Source: an uncultured Prevotella sp.
GTDB lineage: Bacteria > Bacteroidota > Bacteroidia > Bacteroidales > Bacteroidaceae
Direction of reading: 5' to 3'
Assembly (NCBI GenBank): GCA_944319935.1
Contig: CALUFM010000004.1
Span: 62,001 to 126,000, forward strand
DNA length: 64,000 nt
Under the pieces are notes generated by a model. That model made no database searches. It was not told where the DNA came from and saw nothing but the letters and a program-made list of their open reading frames with translations. The first letter of the stretch is position 1. Each line of letters opens with the position of its first letter. Below are positions 33,489-42,144 of the stretch, one piece after another. A program made the position numbers and the translations under genes.

Positions 33489-34583
33489 TCAATACTCGTA
33501 AAACGCCTCGTAAGCCTGCTGCATGCGGCGTATGCCGAACTTCGAGCGGGCGAAATCCTTGGCCTTCCTGCCCAAAGCATCGCCTGGCGCACGCTTCCCC
33601 AGGCCGCCGAACAGCGCGACGTACTGCCCAAGGTCGTTTCCGCTGACCATCAGCGGCCAGTCGTCAGGCAGGGTGTCAGCCAGTCCGGGGGCGCGGTTGG
33701 CGATGACTGGCAGCCCCGCAAGGCTCGCCTCGATGGACATAAGGCTAAGCCCCTCGAACTCTGACGGCATGAACATATAGTCGAACGACGACAGGACGGA
33801 CGCCAGCCCGTTGACGGGTGGACGCAACGTTACGCACGGCAAGCCGCCAAGCTCACGCTCCACGTCGGCGCGCAGACTGCCGTCGCCCACTATGTGGAAA
33901 TGGAACCGCTCGCCGTACCTCATCCTCTTCACCACCGCGATGAGCGTGGACACGCCCTTCTGAGGCTCAAGACGCCCGGCGAACAGTATGTTGACCTTGT
34001 CTTTCACCACCCATTCACAACGGCGTTGCGCCGTCTCCGCCACACCATTATATATAATAGGTGGCCGCTGGCCGTACTCTTTCGCGTAATTGTCACGCAC
34101 CGACACTGATATCGCCACGTTGGAGTGGTGGCGCATGAAGAACCGTTCCACCCTGCGGCCGGTGCCCTTCAGCCCCGTCCACAGCCGGGTGTTGTGAATG
34201 GTGCGCACCACCTTGCAGCCCACGAGCAGCCGCGGGAACAGCGTGAAAAACCACCACACGGCCAAGTCGGGCATCTCGGTGTGGCTGTGGACAACGGCCG
34301 GACGATGCCTCAGGAACAGCGGCAAGAACCACAACGGGAACACAACGGCGGCCAGACGCTCGAAGACGTAATGCCAGCGCACGTCGGGCACGTGGGCGCG
34401 GTGGTAGCGTATGCCGGCCGCACGGAGTTCGGCCACAAACTCACGGGTGAACGCCGAACGCCCGCGAATCAGCTCTACAATGTGATATTCATACCCCGCC
34501 GTGGCCGACTTGGCGATGTTCACCGCCACACGCTCAGCCCCGCCGACATCGAAATGGGATATTATGTGAAAAACTTTCTTCAT
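33489..34583 (-). CDS. Glycosyltransferase family 4
   Basis: A 364-residue GT-B enzyme. The N-terminal acceptor domain begins KVFHIISHFDVGGAERVAVNIA; the donor domain holds NILFAGRLEPQKGVSTLI near residue 205, FHFHIVGDGSLRADVE near 232 and the EX7E motif EFEGLSLMSIEASLAGLPVI near 288. It uses a nucleotide sugar with retention, probably for the same surface glycan as the convergent plus-strand cluster. Its own -7 box lies 36 bp upstream. Confidence 0.94.
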   Translation of the reverse strand: MKKVFHIISHFDVGGAERVAVNIAKSATAGYEYHIVELIRGRSAFTREFVAELRAAGIRYHRAHVPDVRWHYVFERLAAVVFPLWFLPLFLRHRPAVVHSHTEMPDLAVWWFFTLFPRLLVGCKVVRTIHNTRLWTGLKGTGRRVERFFMRHHSNVAISVSVRDNYAKEYGQRPPIIYNGVAETAQRRCEWVVKDKVNILFAGRLEPQKGVSTLIAVVKRMRYGERFHFHIVGDGSLRADVERELGGLPCVTLRPPVNGLASVLSSFDYMFMPSEFEGLSLMSIEASLAGLPVIANRAPGLADTLPDDWPLMVSGNDLGQYVALFGGLGKRAPGDALGRKAKDFARSKFGIRRMQQAYEAFYEY

Positions 34584-34618
34584 CTTTGCGCATTTTCAAG
34601 GGCGGCGTCCGCCCTATG

Positions 34619-34626
34619 CAAAGTTA
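34619..34626 (-). promoter_or_regulatory. -7 box of the GT4 gene
   Basis: The minus strand reads TAACTTTG. The leader between it and the ATG holds the small hairpin AGGGCGG-CGT-CCGCCCT (about 34599-34615), which may affect translation. Confidence 0.6.
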
Positions 34627-34737
34627 GCAATAATCACGTAAAAAACGGCAAGAACTATACGCTTTAACGCCATATTTCAACCCAAACACCCGCATCGCCA
34701 CCACACGCACGCCACATGCGCCGGCACGCCACGCTCA

Positions 34738-34845
34738 AGCCGCCTTGCGAAAGGCCGTCATCCGCGCTGCAAAAGGCCACGTCTTGCACGTCAAAAGGCC
34801 ATCTCTTGCGTCGCGAAACGTGGCCTTTTGCAGAGGCGGAGGCAA
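34738..34845. repeat. Family A palindromic repeat, copy 8
   Basis: Contains GCAAAAGGCCACGTCTTGC facing GCGAAACGTGGCCTTTTGC, plus a GAAAGGCCGTC unit. It is the main content of the 34584-35101 divergent spacer, which otherwise shows no gene. Confidence 0.8.
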
Positions 34846-35101
34846 CATGCTGGCTGTCAATAGCTTACAGAGCGTAAGCTGACAGTGGCCGACATGCCGC
34901 AAAGCAACGCCCCGCCACAACGCCGCTACACGCTCCAACATGTCACGAAAAAAGGCGGCTGAATGCCTGATTATAATAAAAACAACACGAAAAAACGCAA
35001 GAAAACAACCGCGATGCATTATTTTTCAGTTTTTATTCGTAAATTCGCCGTCGCATGTTTGCATTACCATGAAACATTAATCACACTAAAACCATTAGCT
35101 T

Positions 35102-36383
35102 ATGAAAAACATCTTTTACTCATCTCTCTCGCGATGGCCACACTTACGGCCAACGCGCAAACTAAACCGGCGGCTAAAATCACAGGACTGAAACCGGCTT
35201 CCATAGAAGCTCCGCTGTCGTCTGTGTCGGCCAACGGCAGGTATGCGGCGGGCGACTTGGGCGCGGTCACGCTGCTCGACCTTGAGACGGGCGAGGAAAC
35301 AACGTTCTGGGAACAGGCCAACGAGGGCAGCACGGCCAAGGGCGTGACCAACGACGGCATGTACAAGGCCGAAACGCTGCCCTACCCCAAGGAGGACATC
35401 TGGGGGATGAGGCCGCAGATGGTGGTATGCTACGGCCTCAGCAACGACGGCACGAGGGCCTACGGCAAGATAGTTGACATGACGGGCTTCGTAACGCTCG
35501 GCATAGTCTACAAGAAAGGGGTCGACGGCACGTGGTCGTATCAGACGATGGGCGAGGACTGGGTCATCATCAGCGACAAGAACCCTGGGCCTCAGCCGCA
35601 ATTGGAAGACTACGTGACGGCCGAGGAAGGCACGGAGGAATACTGGCAGCAGATAGCCGAGTTCGACTTGATTATGATGGACTGGAACATCGCCGCCCAC
35701 GATTACGCCAAGACAAGCACAAGCCCGTACAGCCAGATGATGATATGGCAGAACAGCATGAGCGGCAACGGCAAGTGGCTGGTGATGTCACAACGCCTGA
35801 CGAGGGCGTGAGGCTTTACGACGTTGACGACATGACATACACCATTATCCCAGGAACTTCGGGGCACACGGGATGCTCGGTCACCAACGAGTGCGACGTC
35901 ATAACATGCTCGCCCTACATGTCAACTTACCGCTCGGCCTACATCTGCCTCGGCGGGAAAGAAGCTCCGGTGAACCTGCGCAGTTGGGTTGAAGAGAACT
36001 ACGAGGTGACATACGCCGGCGACGACAGCGACATAACAGGGCTCGGGACATGCAGCACGACGCCTGACGGAAAGACCATCGTAGGCTGGAACTTGCCGCA
36101 AATGGAGGACATGATGTACTCGGCCGCCATCGTGCAGCTTGGCGACGACGTGCCGCCTACAAGCATAAGGAATATCGACAGGAGCAAACAACCTACGGTA
36201 GAGGACGGCGTCCTGTACATACCTGACGGCAAGGCAGAAGTCAGAATATACAACGCCGGCGGCACGCTGACGGCCACATTCACGGCGGAAGGCAGCGTTG
36301 ACCTGGCACAACACGCCAAAGGCGTTACAATAATAAAGGTGCGCGCAGGCAAGCTTGACAAGACTTTCAAGCTCACGCTGTGA
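35102..36383 (+). pseudogene. Frameshifted gene for a secreted protein with a type IX-like C-terminal sorting domain
   Basis: Two single-base losses break one long frame. Adding one T to the T run at 35114-35117 restores the signal peptide MKNIFLLISLAMATLTANAQ. Adding one base near 35788-35794 joins GKWLVMS to TTPDEGVRLYDVDD. The repaired product would be about 427 residues: an N-terminal beta-rich region with ANGRYAAGDLGAV and SNDGTRAYGKIV (WD/TolB-like repeats), then a C-terminal domain (GKAEVRIYNAGGTLTATF, GVTIIKVRAGKLDKTFKLTL) like the type A sorting signal read by PorU. As written the gene cannot make a full protein. Sequencing indels are an alternative explanation. Confidence 0.8.
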
Positions 36384-36409
36384 CGAAACGCAGGGCCGGT
36401 TTACAACAA

Positions 36410-36441
36410 AAAATGGGCAGACGCTGGTGTCTGCCCATTTT
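36410..36441. terminator. Bidirectional rho-independent terminator
   Basis: AAAATGGGCAGAC (36410-36422) pairs with GTCTGCCCATTTT (36429-36441); A and T runs on both sides let it end the plus-strand pseudogene and the minus-strand ECF gene. Confidence 0.85.
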
Positions 36442-36465
36442 GTTTGTCTACATTTACAATAAGAC

Positions 36466-36984
36466 TCACCCTCTGAACTTGACATACTTCATAACGGCGA
36501 AGCCTCCGAATACTTGCACGAGGATGCCAGGCCAGCCGAGGCGGATGTCCTGAAGGGCGGTTGTGAGCGAACCGCTCATGCCCCACTCGGCCACAGTTCC
36601 TACAGCCTGATATGCCACTACGGCCAAAGCCACGCCCAAAAGGGTGACGCGGCGCGCCCTTGAAGCAACGAAGGCGGCGGCCAAGGCGAGCAATACCGAC
36701 TTGGTGAGGATTACCGGCAACATGGCGGCGGCAGGCATTCCGAACAGCAGGTTGTTAGCCAACGGCGAAACGACGGCTGTCAGCAGTCCCGCCGTAAGGC
36801 CAAACTTATACGCCGCTACGAGCGTGAAGAAATAGATGGGAAGCCACACCAAGCCGCCCTGCGGCATCAAGTGGCACAACTGGGGCAGCACGATGTTGCC
36901 CACAACGAACAGCGCGGCGGCTGCGTAAGTTCTCGCTTCGCGGTAGCCCAGAGAGCAAACCGCAGTTGTTGATGTTGTTTTCAT
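36466..36984 (-). CDS. ECF-type transporter S component (substrate-binding membrane subunit)
   Basis: A 172-residue membrane protein with six hydrophobic stretches. ALFVVGNIVLPQLCHLMPQGG and WLPIYFFTLVAAYKFGLTAG followed by SPLANNLLFGMP resemble Bacteroidales ECF S components that bind a vitamin or related compound and work with shared EcfT/EcfA subunits, which are not in this window. The substrate is unknown. The start at 36984 (MKTTSTTAV) is preferred; an ATG at 37014 would add ten residues. Confidence 0.75.
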   Translation of the reverse strand: MKTTSTTAVCSLGYREARTYAAAALFVVGNIVLPQLCHLMPQGGLVWLPIYFFTLVAAYKFGLTAGLLTAVVSPLANNLLFGMPAAAMLPVILTKSVLLALAAAFVASRARRVTLLGVALAVVAYQAVGTVAEWGMSGSLTTALQDIRLGWPGILVQVFGGFAVMKYVKFRG

Positions 36985-37140
36985 TGTTGTTATAATTAGT
37001 TGAATATTTTTCATTTGGAAGTTATTGAAGTCAAAGAAGCTATCGCCCGCCGCGCTCGCTAAGAAGTAAAAGCCGTATGCCTTGCGTCCTGTTCTCCATC
37101 ACCGGGGCAACGGTTATAACTTCTCTGGCTTCTTTCAGTC

Positions 37141-37563
37141 CTATAAATCCTTTCCTTTCAAAAACTCTTTTATCAGCCCATACGCCTCATCGGGCGACGA
37201 CGTGCCGGCCGTAAGCTTCTCAACGGGGCAGATGTCGGTGCCCGTGCGGTTGATGATGTTGGCCACTTGCGCGCCGAACGACACTTCCACGCCGGCCGAA
37301 CGAAGCACGCCGAGCGCGCCGGAACTTATGACTTCGGCGTAAACTTCACGCGCGCCGCCCTTCAAAAGCAGCAAGGCCGCACCACGACCGATGACCTTGT
37401 CGGCCACGGACGCCCCACAGAGGAAGCCCGGTTCGTCAGTGACAAGGGCGAAAAGGTCGGCCACGCCGCGCCTCTCAAACCTGCGGATTTCGCCCTGAGC
37501 GGAGCGAGCCACACCCCGGCATGAGCCTGAACGCAATATCGCTTTTAACTGTTCCATATCCAT
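37141..37563 (-). CDS. DUF1893-domain protein
   Basis: A 140-residue cytosolic protein. ADKVIGRGAALLLLKGGAREVYAEVISSGAL near residues 55-85 and NRTGTDICPVEKLT near 108 are the DUF1893 hallmarks; the fold is related to cytidine-deaminase-like proteins. No reaction is established. The ECF S gene follows 156 bp downstream on the same strand, which hints at a link to a small metabolite. A second in-frame Met is at residue 3. Confidence 0.88.
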   Translation of the reverse strand: MDMEQLKAILRSGSCRGVARSAQGEIRRFERRGVADLFALVTDEPGFLCGASVADKVIGRGAALLLLKGGAREVYAEVISSGALGVLRSAGVEVSFGAQVANIINRTGTDICPVEKLTAGTSSPDEAYGLIKEFLKGKDL

Positions 37564-37582
37564 TTTTCAGTAAACTGTTTTT

Positions 37583-37743
37583 CAGCAGACAAGTTCACAG
37601 TGACGAGCAGACAAGTTCACAGTGACGAGCAGACAAGGAGATTTGCCGTGCTTTCTTGCAACCTGTCAATGAGTCGGCGAGACATATACCCTTGTCTGCT
37701 CGTCACTGACTGCTCGTCTACTCGTCACTGACTGCTTGTCTGC
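37583..37743. repeat. Family C head-on repeat pair before DUF1893
   Basis: AGCAGACAAGTTCACAGTGA units face CTTGTCTGCTCGTCACTGAC units. The centre carries ACAAGGAGATTTGC. It ends within a few bases of the stop codon of the aldo/keto reductase gene. Confidence 0.9.
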
Positions 37744-37747
37744 TGAA

Positions 37748-39220
37748 CTAAACGTCCTGTTTGAGCGTCTCCACGAACTTGTCGATGCGTTGCATTTCCT
37801 TCGGGATGTCAATTCCCTGCGGACAATGGTCAACGCATTGGCCGCAACCTATGCAGTGGCTGGCCTGGCGGAGGCGCGGCACGCTGCGGTCATAGCCTAT
37901 CAGGAAGGCGCGGCGGGCACGGCGATACTCACTCTCAGCAGACGAGTTACGCGTTGACGAGTTGACAAGCCGGTTTGCCTTGTCTGCTTGTCCCTCGTCA
38001 CTTGTCTGCTCAATTACAGGCATGTTGCCCTCCTTTATGCACCTGTTATAGTGCGTAAGGATGCCCGGAATGTCGATGCCGTAAGGGCAAGGCATGCAGT
38101 ATTTGCAGTCGTTGCAGGGTATGGTCTTCAGGCTGTAGATGTCGTCGGCAATCTCCATGAGGAACTTCTGCTCCTCGTCCGTCAGCGGCTTGAGGGGCGA
38201 ATAGGTGCAAAGGTTGTCGCGCAGATGCTCCATGTAGGTCATGCCAGACAGCACGGTAAGCACGCCGTCGGGCGTGCCGGCGAAGCGGAATGCCCACGAC
38301 GCCACGCTCTGTTCAGGCTCGCGCTGCTTCATCTTGGCCACGATGGCGTCAGGCACGTTGGCCAGTCGGCCTCCGAGCAGCGGCTCCATGATGACCGCCG
38401 GTATGCCGCGCTTCTTCAGTTCGCCGTACAGGTAGACGGCGTCGGTGTTGCGCTCGTTGATTTCGTTGGCGTAGTTCCAGTCGAGATAGTTAAGCTCGAT
38501 TTGCACGAAGTCCCAATGGTAACGCCCCTCGTCGTGCCATTTGAGCAGCATGTCGTATATTTTCACGTCGCCGTGATACGAGAAGCCGAGGTTGCGTATG
38601 CGCCCCTTGCGCTTCTGCTCTACGAGCCAGTCGAGTATGCCGTTGTCCATATAGCGGCTGTTGAACATGCCGAGCGCGTCTTTGCCCTGCCCTATCGAGT
38701 GCAGCAGCAGGTAGTCAACGTAGTCTACCTGAAGCTCCTTGAGCGAGTTTTCGAACATCTTTATCGACTCTTCGCGCGGCCAAGTCTCGGGCGCGAAGTT
38801 CGACATCTTGGTCGCGATGAAATACTCTGACCGCTTGTGGCGGCTCAGGGCGATGCCCGTGGCACGCTCCGACTTGCCTTGGCAGTAGGCCGGTGACGTG
38901 TCGAAATAGTTGACTCCATGCTCCATGGCGTAGTCAACCTGGCGGTTGACCATGTCCTGGTCGATGTCCATCTCGCCCGTACCGGTTGACGGGTCTTTGC
39001 CTTCGTTCTTGTCGGGCAGGCGCATCATGCCGTAGCCCAACAGCGAAACGCGGTCGTTGTTGTTGGGGTTCACCCTGTATGTCATCTTCCCCTTCTCCGG
39101 CTCACGCTGCACGGTGGCCGTCTGCTTGTCGTCCTTGCAGGCCGCAAGCAAAGCCGACGAGGCCACGGCTCCGCCGCCGAGTGCCTTCAGGAAGTTGCGT
39201 CTTGATATGTCTTTTGCCAT
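37748..39220 (-). CDS. Tat-exported aldo/keto reductase with C-terminal ferredoxin domain and a repeat-derived linker
   Basis: A 490-residue protein. The twin-arginine signal SRRNFLKALGGGAVASSALLA (R6-R7 region) predicts export by TatAC, whose genes lie 2 kb upstream. The TIM-barrel reductase has the active-site D and Y in DTSPAYCQGKSE, the lysine in TKMSN and the histidine in LLHSIGQ. Cluster motifs CNDCKYCMPCPYG (near 370) and CIGCGQCVDHCPQG (near 453) follow. Residues about 403-429 between them are read from a family C repeat (37935-38015), an in-frame insertion in a linker. Similar proteins are common in Bacteroidales; the substrate is unknown. Confidence 0.9.
   Translation of the reverse strand: MAKDISRRNFLKALGGGAVASSALLAACKDDKQTATVQREPEKGKMTYRVNPNNNDRVSLLGYGMMRLPDKNEGKDPSTGTGEMDIDQDMVNRQVDYAMEHGVNYFDTSPAYCQGKSERATGIALSRHKRSEYFIATKMSNFAPETWPREESIKMFENSLKELQVDYVDYLLLHSIGQGKDALGMFNSRYMDNGILDWLVEQKRKGRIRNLGFSYHGDVKIYDMLLKWHDEGRYHWDFVQIELNYLDWNYANEINERNTDAVYLYGELKKRGIPAVIMEPLLGGRLANVPDAIVAKMKQREPEQSVASWAFRFAGTPDGVLTVLSGMTYMEHLRDNLCTYSPLKPLTDEEQKFLMEIADDIYSLKTIPCNDCKYCMPCPYGIDIPGILTHYNRCIKEGNMPVIEQTSDEGQADKANRLVNSSTRNSSAESEYRRARRAFLIGYDRSVPRLRQASHCIGCGQCVDHCPQGIDIPKEMQRIDKFVETLKQDV
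37935..38015. repeat. Family C head-on repeat inside the aldo/keto reductase gene
   Basis: AGCAGACGAGTTACGCGTTG...GACAAG faces CTTGTCTGCTTGTCCCTCG...TTGTCTGCT around a centre CCGGTTTGC, all within the coding frame. The encoded peptide includes EQTSDEGQADKANRLVNSS. Confidence 0.9.
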
Positions 39221-39228
39221 AATTTTCT

Positions 39229-39317
39229 TATTAGAAGTTAAAGAAGTTAGAGAAGTTTTTCGCTTCGCTCAAGGAAACTCTCGCTCCCTTCGGTCGCTAA
39301 GAAGTTAAAGACAAATG
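39229..39317. repeat. Family B array upstream of the aldo/keto reductase
   Basis: GAAGTTAGAGAAG units, the insert GCTTCGCTCAAGGAAACTC and GTTAAAGACAAATGCC mirror the copy at 12461-12550. Confidence 0.75.
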
Positions 39318-39405
39318 CCTTGCCGACGACCTGGCACCGCTTCACTTCACAACTTCCTCAACCTTATTTCTCATCTCTTTATTTTCATTTGGTAACTCAT
39401 TGTGT

Positions 39406-39505
39406 ATCAACGCTTTGCATTTTGCCGTGCAAAAGATGCCCTTTCATCCCCTAAAAGGATGCCTTTTGCAATGCGAAAAGGCGTCTTTCGCACGGTGTTT
39501 TGGCA
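39406..39505. repeat. Family A palindromic repeat, copy 9
   Basis: GCAAAAGATGCCCTTTCATC with CTAAAAGGATGCCTTTTGC, then GCGAAAAGGCGTCTTTCGC. It occupies the gap between the polyferredoxin stop and the aldo/keto reductase start together with family B and D pieces; no gene in 39221-39615. Confidence 0.8.
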
Positions 39506-39573
39506 TTTTTCTCACAAACAGAAGTTTTATTGAAACGAAAGTTCGGATTTACCTGCAAATAAAATCTCCATCC

Positions 39574-39608
39574 TTCACTCCCCCACCGGGGAAGCGGGAG
39601 GGGGGCTG
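39574..39608. repeat. Family D part copy
   Basis: CTCCCCCACCGGGGAAGCGGG followed by AGGGGGGCT resembles one arm of the element in the helicase gene. It ends eight bases from the polyferredoxin stop codon and may act as its terminator. Confidence 0.7.
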
Positions 39609-39615
39609 TTTTCAC

Positions 39616-41184
39616 TTAAACCTCCCTGTGAACCTCGTGACCCTCTACGTAAATCGCGCTGAACGGACGGGCGGGGCACAAGTTCTCGCACGCTCCGCAG
39701 CCGATGCAGCGGGCCTCGTTGACAGCGGGTATCTTCGGCGAACGCTCGTCCTTGGGGTTCAGAGGTATCATGGTGATAGCTCCCGTAGGGCAATGGCGCG
39801 CGCAGTTGCCGCACTCCACGCCGTCAGTCAGCGGCACGCAGTTCTTCTTGAGCCACACGGCGTGGCCGATTTGCGTGGCCGACTTGATGGCGCGCGTGAT
39901 GGGCTTGATGGCTCCCGTGGGGCACACCTCGCCGCACTTGGTGCATTCCGGACGGCAATATCCACGCTCGTATGACATTGTGGGCTGCATGAACGTGGAC
40001 AAGTCTGTTGACGGGCGCAGCACGCCGTTAGGGCAAGTTGACACGCAGAGCTGGCAAGACGTGCAGTGCTGGGCGAAATGCTGTGCCGACAACGAGCCGG
40101 GAGGCGTAAGCGGAGTGAGCCTCCTGGGCGCGACCTTGTCCTCGATGGCCGCCAGTCCGCCGTCAACCTTCTTCTTCTCTTGCGCCAAAGCCGCACCCGT
40201 GGCGGCCACGGCCACGCCGAGAAGGAACGAGCGGCGGCTTTCGTTAGTAGACAAGACACCAGCAGACGAGTTGACAAGGAGATTTGCACTGTCGGCATTT
40301 TTGCTTGTCTGCTTGTCTGCTTGTCCACTCGTCTGCTTATTAACTTGTCTGCTCGTCCGCTTGTCTGCTCGTCTGCTTGAAAGGCTTATCGCCCCCTTGT
40401 GGCACTTGCCTATGCAGTCGCCGCACACCACACAGCGGCTGTAATCTATCTTGTGGTTCTTGAAGTCGATGGCCGACGCCTTGCAGTTCTTCGTACACAG
40501 GCCGCAGTTGACACAATTCGAGCCGTCGATGCGCACCTTGAACCAAGAGAAACGGGCAAGGAAACTGAGGATTGTGCCCACCGGACAGATTGTGTTGCAG
40601 TACGTCCTGCCGCCGCGCCAAGCCAAAACGGCGATGACAACGAGCGTCACCGAGGCTACAATAAGCGTGGGCAAGCTCTTCAGCCACACGTCAACACTGT
40701 AGAAAGCGTAGCTGTTCACGCTCTCGGCAATGGCCGCCAGCACGTTGTTCCCCGCCTCGTAAACGGGCTTCATCAGGCTGCCCGCAATGCGTCCGTACGA
40801 GCTGTACGGCGCAAGCAGCGACACTACGGCGTTAACCCCGGCCAAGGCGGAGACTATGAAAACGGCCAACACGGTGTAGCGCAGCCACCGCTTCTCCTTT
40901 GAATAAGTGAACCTGTTCTTCTTGCGGATGCCGTGCAGACGCGAAACGACATCCTGCATCACGCCGAGAGGACAGATTATAGAGCAATAAATGCGCCCGA
41001 ACACGAGCGTAAGCACCACCAACAGTGCCAACACTCCTACGTGCAGGGCGAGCAAGGCCGGCCAGAACTGGATGCTGGCGAGCCACCCGAAGTACTTGTG
41101 CAGTGTGCCCGTAACGTCCAGGAACAGCAACGTTATCAGCACGAACACGACAAGCGCGAGGGTTGTTCTTATTCTTCTTAGCAT
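39616..41184 (-). CDS. Membrane polyferredoxin (NosR/NapH-like) with RR motif and repeat-derived linker
   Basis: A 522-residue protein. The N-terminal 230 residues hold membrane helices with NapH/NosR cysteines (YCSIICPLGVMQD, YCNTICPVGTILSF). Six 4Fe-4S motifs follow: CVNCGLCTKNCKA, CVVCGDCIGKCHKG, CTSCQLCVSTCPNG, CTKCGEVCPTG, CGNCARHCPTG and CIGCGACENLCPA. Between the second and third, a Tat-like SRRSFLLGVAVAATGAALA segment appears, as in related Bacteroidales proteins. Just before it, residues about 269-314 are read from a family C repeat. It should pass electrons across the inner membrane, perhaps to the neighbouring exported reductase. Confidence 0.9.
   Translation of the reverse strand: MLRRIRTTLALVVFVLITLLFLDVTGTLHKYFGWLASIQFWPALLALHVGVLALLVVLTLVFGRIYCSIICPLGVMQDVVSRLHGIRKKNRFTYSKEKRWLRYTVLAVFIVSALAGVNAVVSLLAPYSSYGRIAGSLMKPVYEAGNNVLAAIAESVNSYAFYSVDVWLKSLPTLIVASVTLVVIAVLAWRGGRTYCNTICPVGTILSFLARFSWFKVRIDGSNCVNCGLCTKNCKASAIDFKNHKIDYSRCVVCGDCIGKCHKGAISLSSRRADKRTSRQVNKQTSGQADKQTSKNADSANLLVNSSAGVLSTNESRRSFLLGVAVAATGAALAQEKKKVDGGLAAIEDKVAPRRLTPLTPPGSLSAQHFAQHCTSCQLCVSTCPNGVLRPSTDLSTFMQPTMSYERGYCRPECTKCGEVCPTGAIKPITRAIKSATQIGHAVWLKKNCVPLTDGVECGNCARHCPTGAITMIPLNPKDERSPKIPAVNEARCIGCGACENLCPARPFSAIYVEGHEVHREV
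40244..40380. repeat. Family C repeat inside the polyferredoxin gene
   Basis: GCAGACGAGTTGACAAGGAG, then a centre with GATTTGC, then many CTTGTCTGCT/CTCGTCTGCT units, all in frame on the minus strand. The encoded peptide is rich in Lys, Gln, Ser, Asp and Asn (ADKRTSRQVNKQTSGQADK). Confidence 0.92.
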
Positions 41185-41216
41185 AAATTCATGATGTTTT
41201 TGACAATATTTGTAAG

Positions 41217-41298
41217 TGGTTAGAGGAGTTAAAGAAGTTTTTCGCTTTGCTCAAGGAAACTTCGCTCACTGCGTTCGCTAAGTAGTTAAAGGACAAAT
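41217..41298. repeat. Family B array upstream of the polyferredoxin
   Basis: GGTTAGAGGAGTTAAAGAAG, the insert CGCTTTGCTCAAGGAAACTT, a CGCTCACTGCGTTCGCTAAG block and GTTAAAGGACAAATGCC. Same order of parts as at 39229-39317. Confidence 0.75.
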
Positions 41299-41373
41299 GC
41301 CTTGCTGCCTAAGCCGCATTTCTACCGTTTTACCCTTTCACTTTTCCACCTTTAAGCGTCAGTTTTTACCGTT

Positions 41374-42144
41374 TTACCTTTTCACTTTTTTACCTTTAAC
41401 AACGGTTTTCTTTACTATTACCACGCTTACCTCGTAAAGCAGCCAGATGGGCAGCGACACAACGAGCAGCGTAAAAGCGTCAGAGGTTGGCGTGATGACC
41501 GCCGCCACCGCCACTATGGCCACTATGGCGTGTCTGCGGTAACGGCTCATCCACTCGGCCTTGAGCAGACCGAAGCGCGCCAAGAGCCAACAAACCACCG
41601 GTATCTCGAACACTATGCCGAACACAAGGCTCATCATCGCCAACGTGTCAACATAGGAGGTGAGCGTAAGCAGGTTCTCCACGTCGGCACTGACAGAGTA
41701 AGTGCCGAGGAAACGGACCGTCAACGGGAAGATGACGAAGTAATTTACAAGCAGCCCTACGATGAACATCGCGTAGGCGGCGACCGTCAACCTGACCGAG
41801 ACCCGCCGCTCGTTGTCATACAGCGCGGGCGAAATGAAGCGGAACAGCACATATAATATATAAGGTGAGGCTATCAGCGCGCCGGCGACAAAAGCCACCT
41901 TGACGTGCGTCATGAACTGTTCGGTCAGCCCGGTGTTGATTAGCTGTATGCTGAAAGGCTCAGCCCCAAGCAGCCTGTAGGTAACAAATCCGCTGTCGCT
42001 CGGGGCAAGCACCACGCCGAACAGCTCGTCCTTGAACACGAAAGCCACCACACCCGCCACGACGGCGGCCGCCAACATGCGGATAAGACTGCCGCGCAAG
42101 ACGTCGAGATGCTCCCAGAACGTCATCCCGCCGCCGTCATTCAT
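41374..42144 (-). CDS. tatC: Sec-independent protein translocase TatC
   Basis: A 256-residue membrane protein with six helices. MTFWEHLDVLRGSLIRML carries the conserved E and LR of the TatC start, and AGALIASPYILYVLFRFISPALYDNERR with the later FGIVFEIPVVCWLLARFG are family blocks. TatC recognises twin-arginine signals. Its start overlaps the end of tatA. The next two downstream genes encode iron-sulfur proteins with RR motifs, likely clients. Confidence 0.96.
   Translation of the reverse strand: MNDGGGMTFWEHLDVLRGSLIRMLAAAVVAGVVAFVFKDELFGVVLAPSDSGFVTYRLLGAEPFSIQLINTGLTEQFMTHVKVAFVAGALIASPYILYVLFRFISPALYDNERRVSVRLTVAAYAMFIVGLLVNYFVIFPLTVRFLGTYSVSADVENLLTLTSYVDTLAMMSLVFGIVFEIPVVCWLLARFGLLKAEWMSRYRRHAIVAIVAVAAVITPTSDAFTLLVVSLPIWLLYEVSVVIVKKTVVKGKKVKR

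Noticed and set aside
36985..37140. TPP or other vitamin riboswitch before the ECF S gene
   Set aside because: The CTGAGA and downstream conserved parts of a TPP riboswitch are missing in the spacer.
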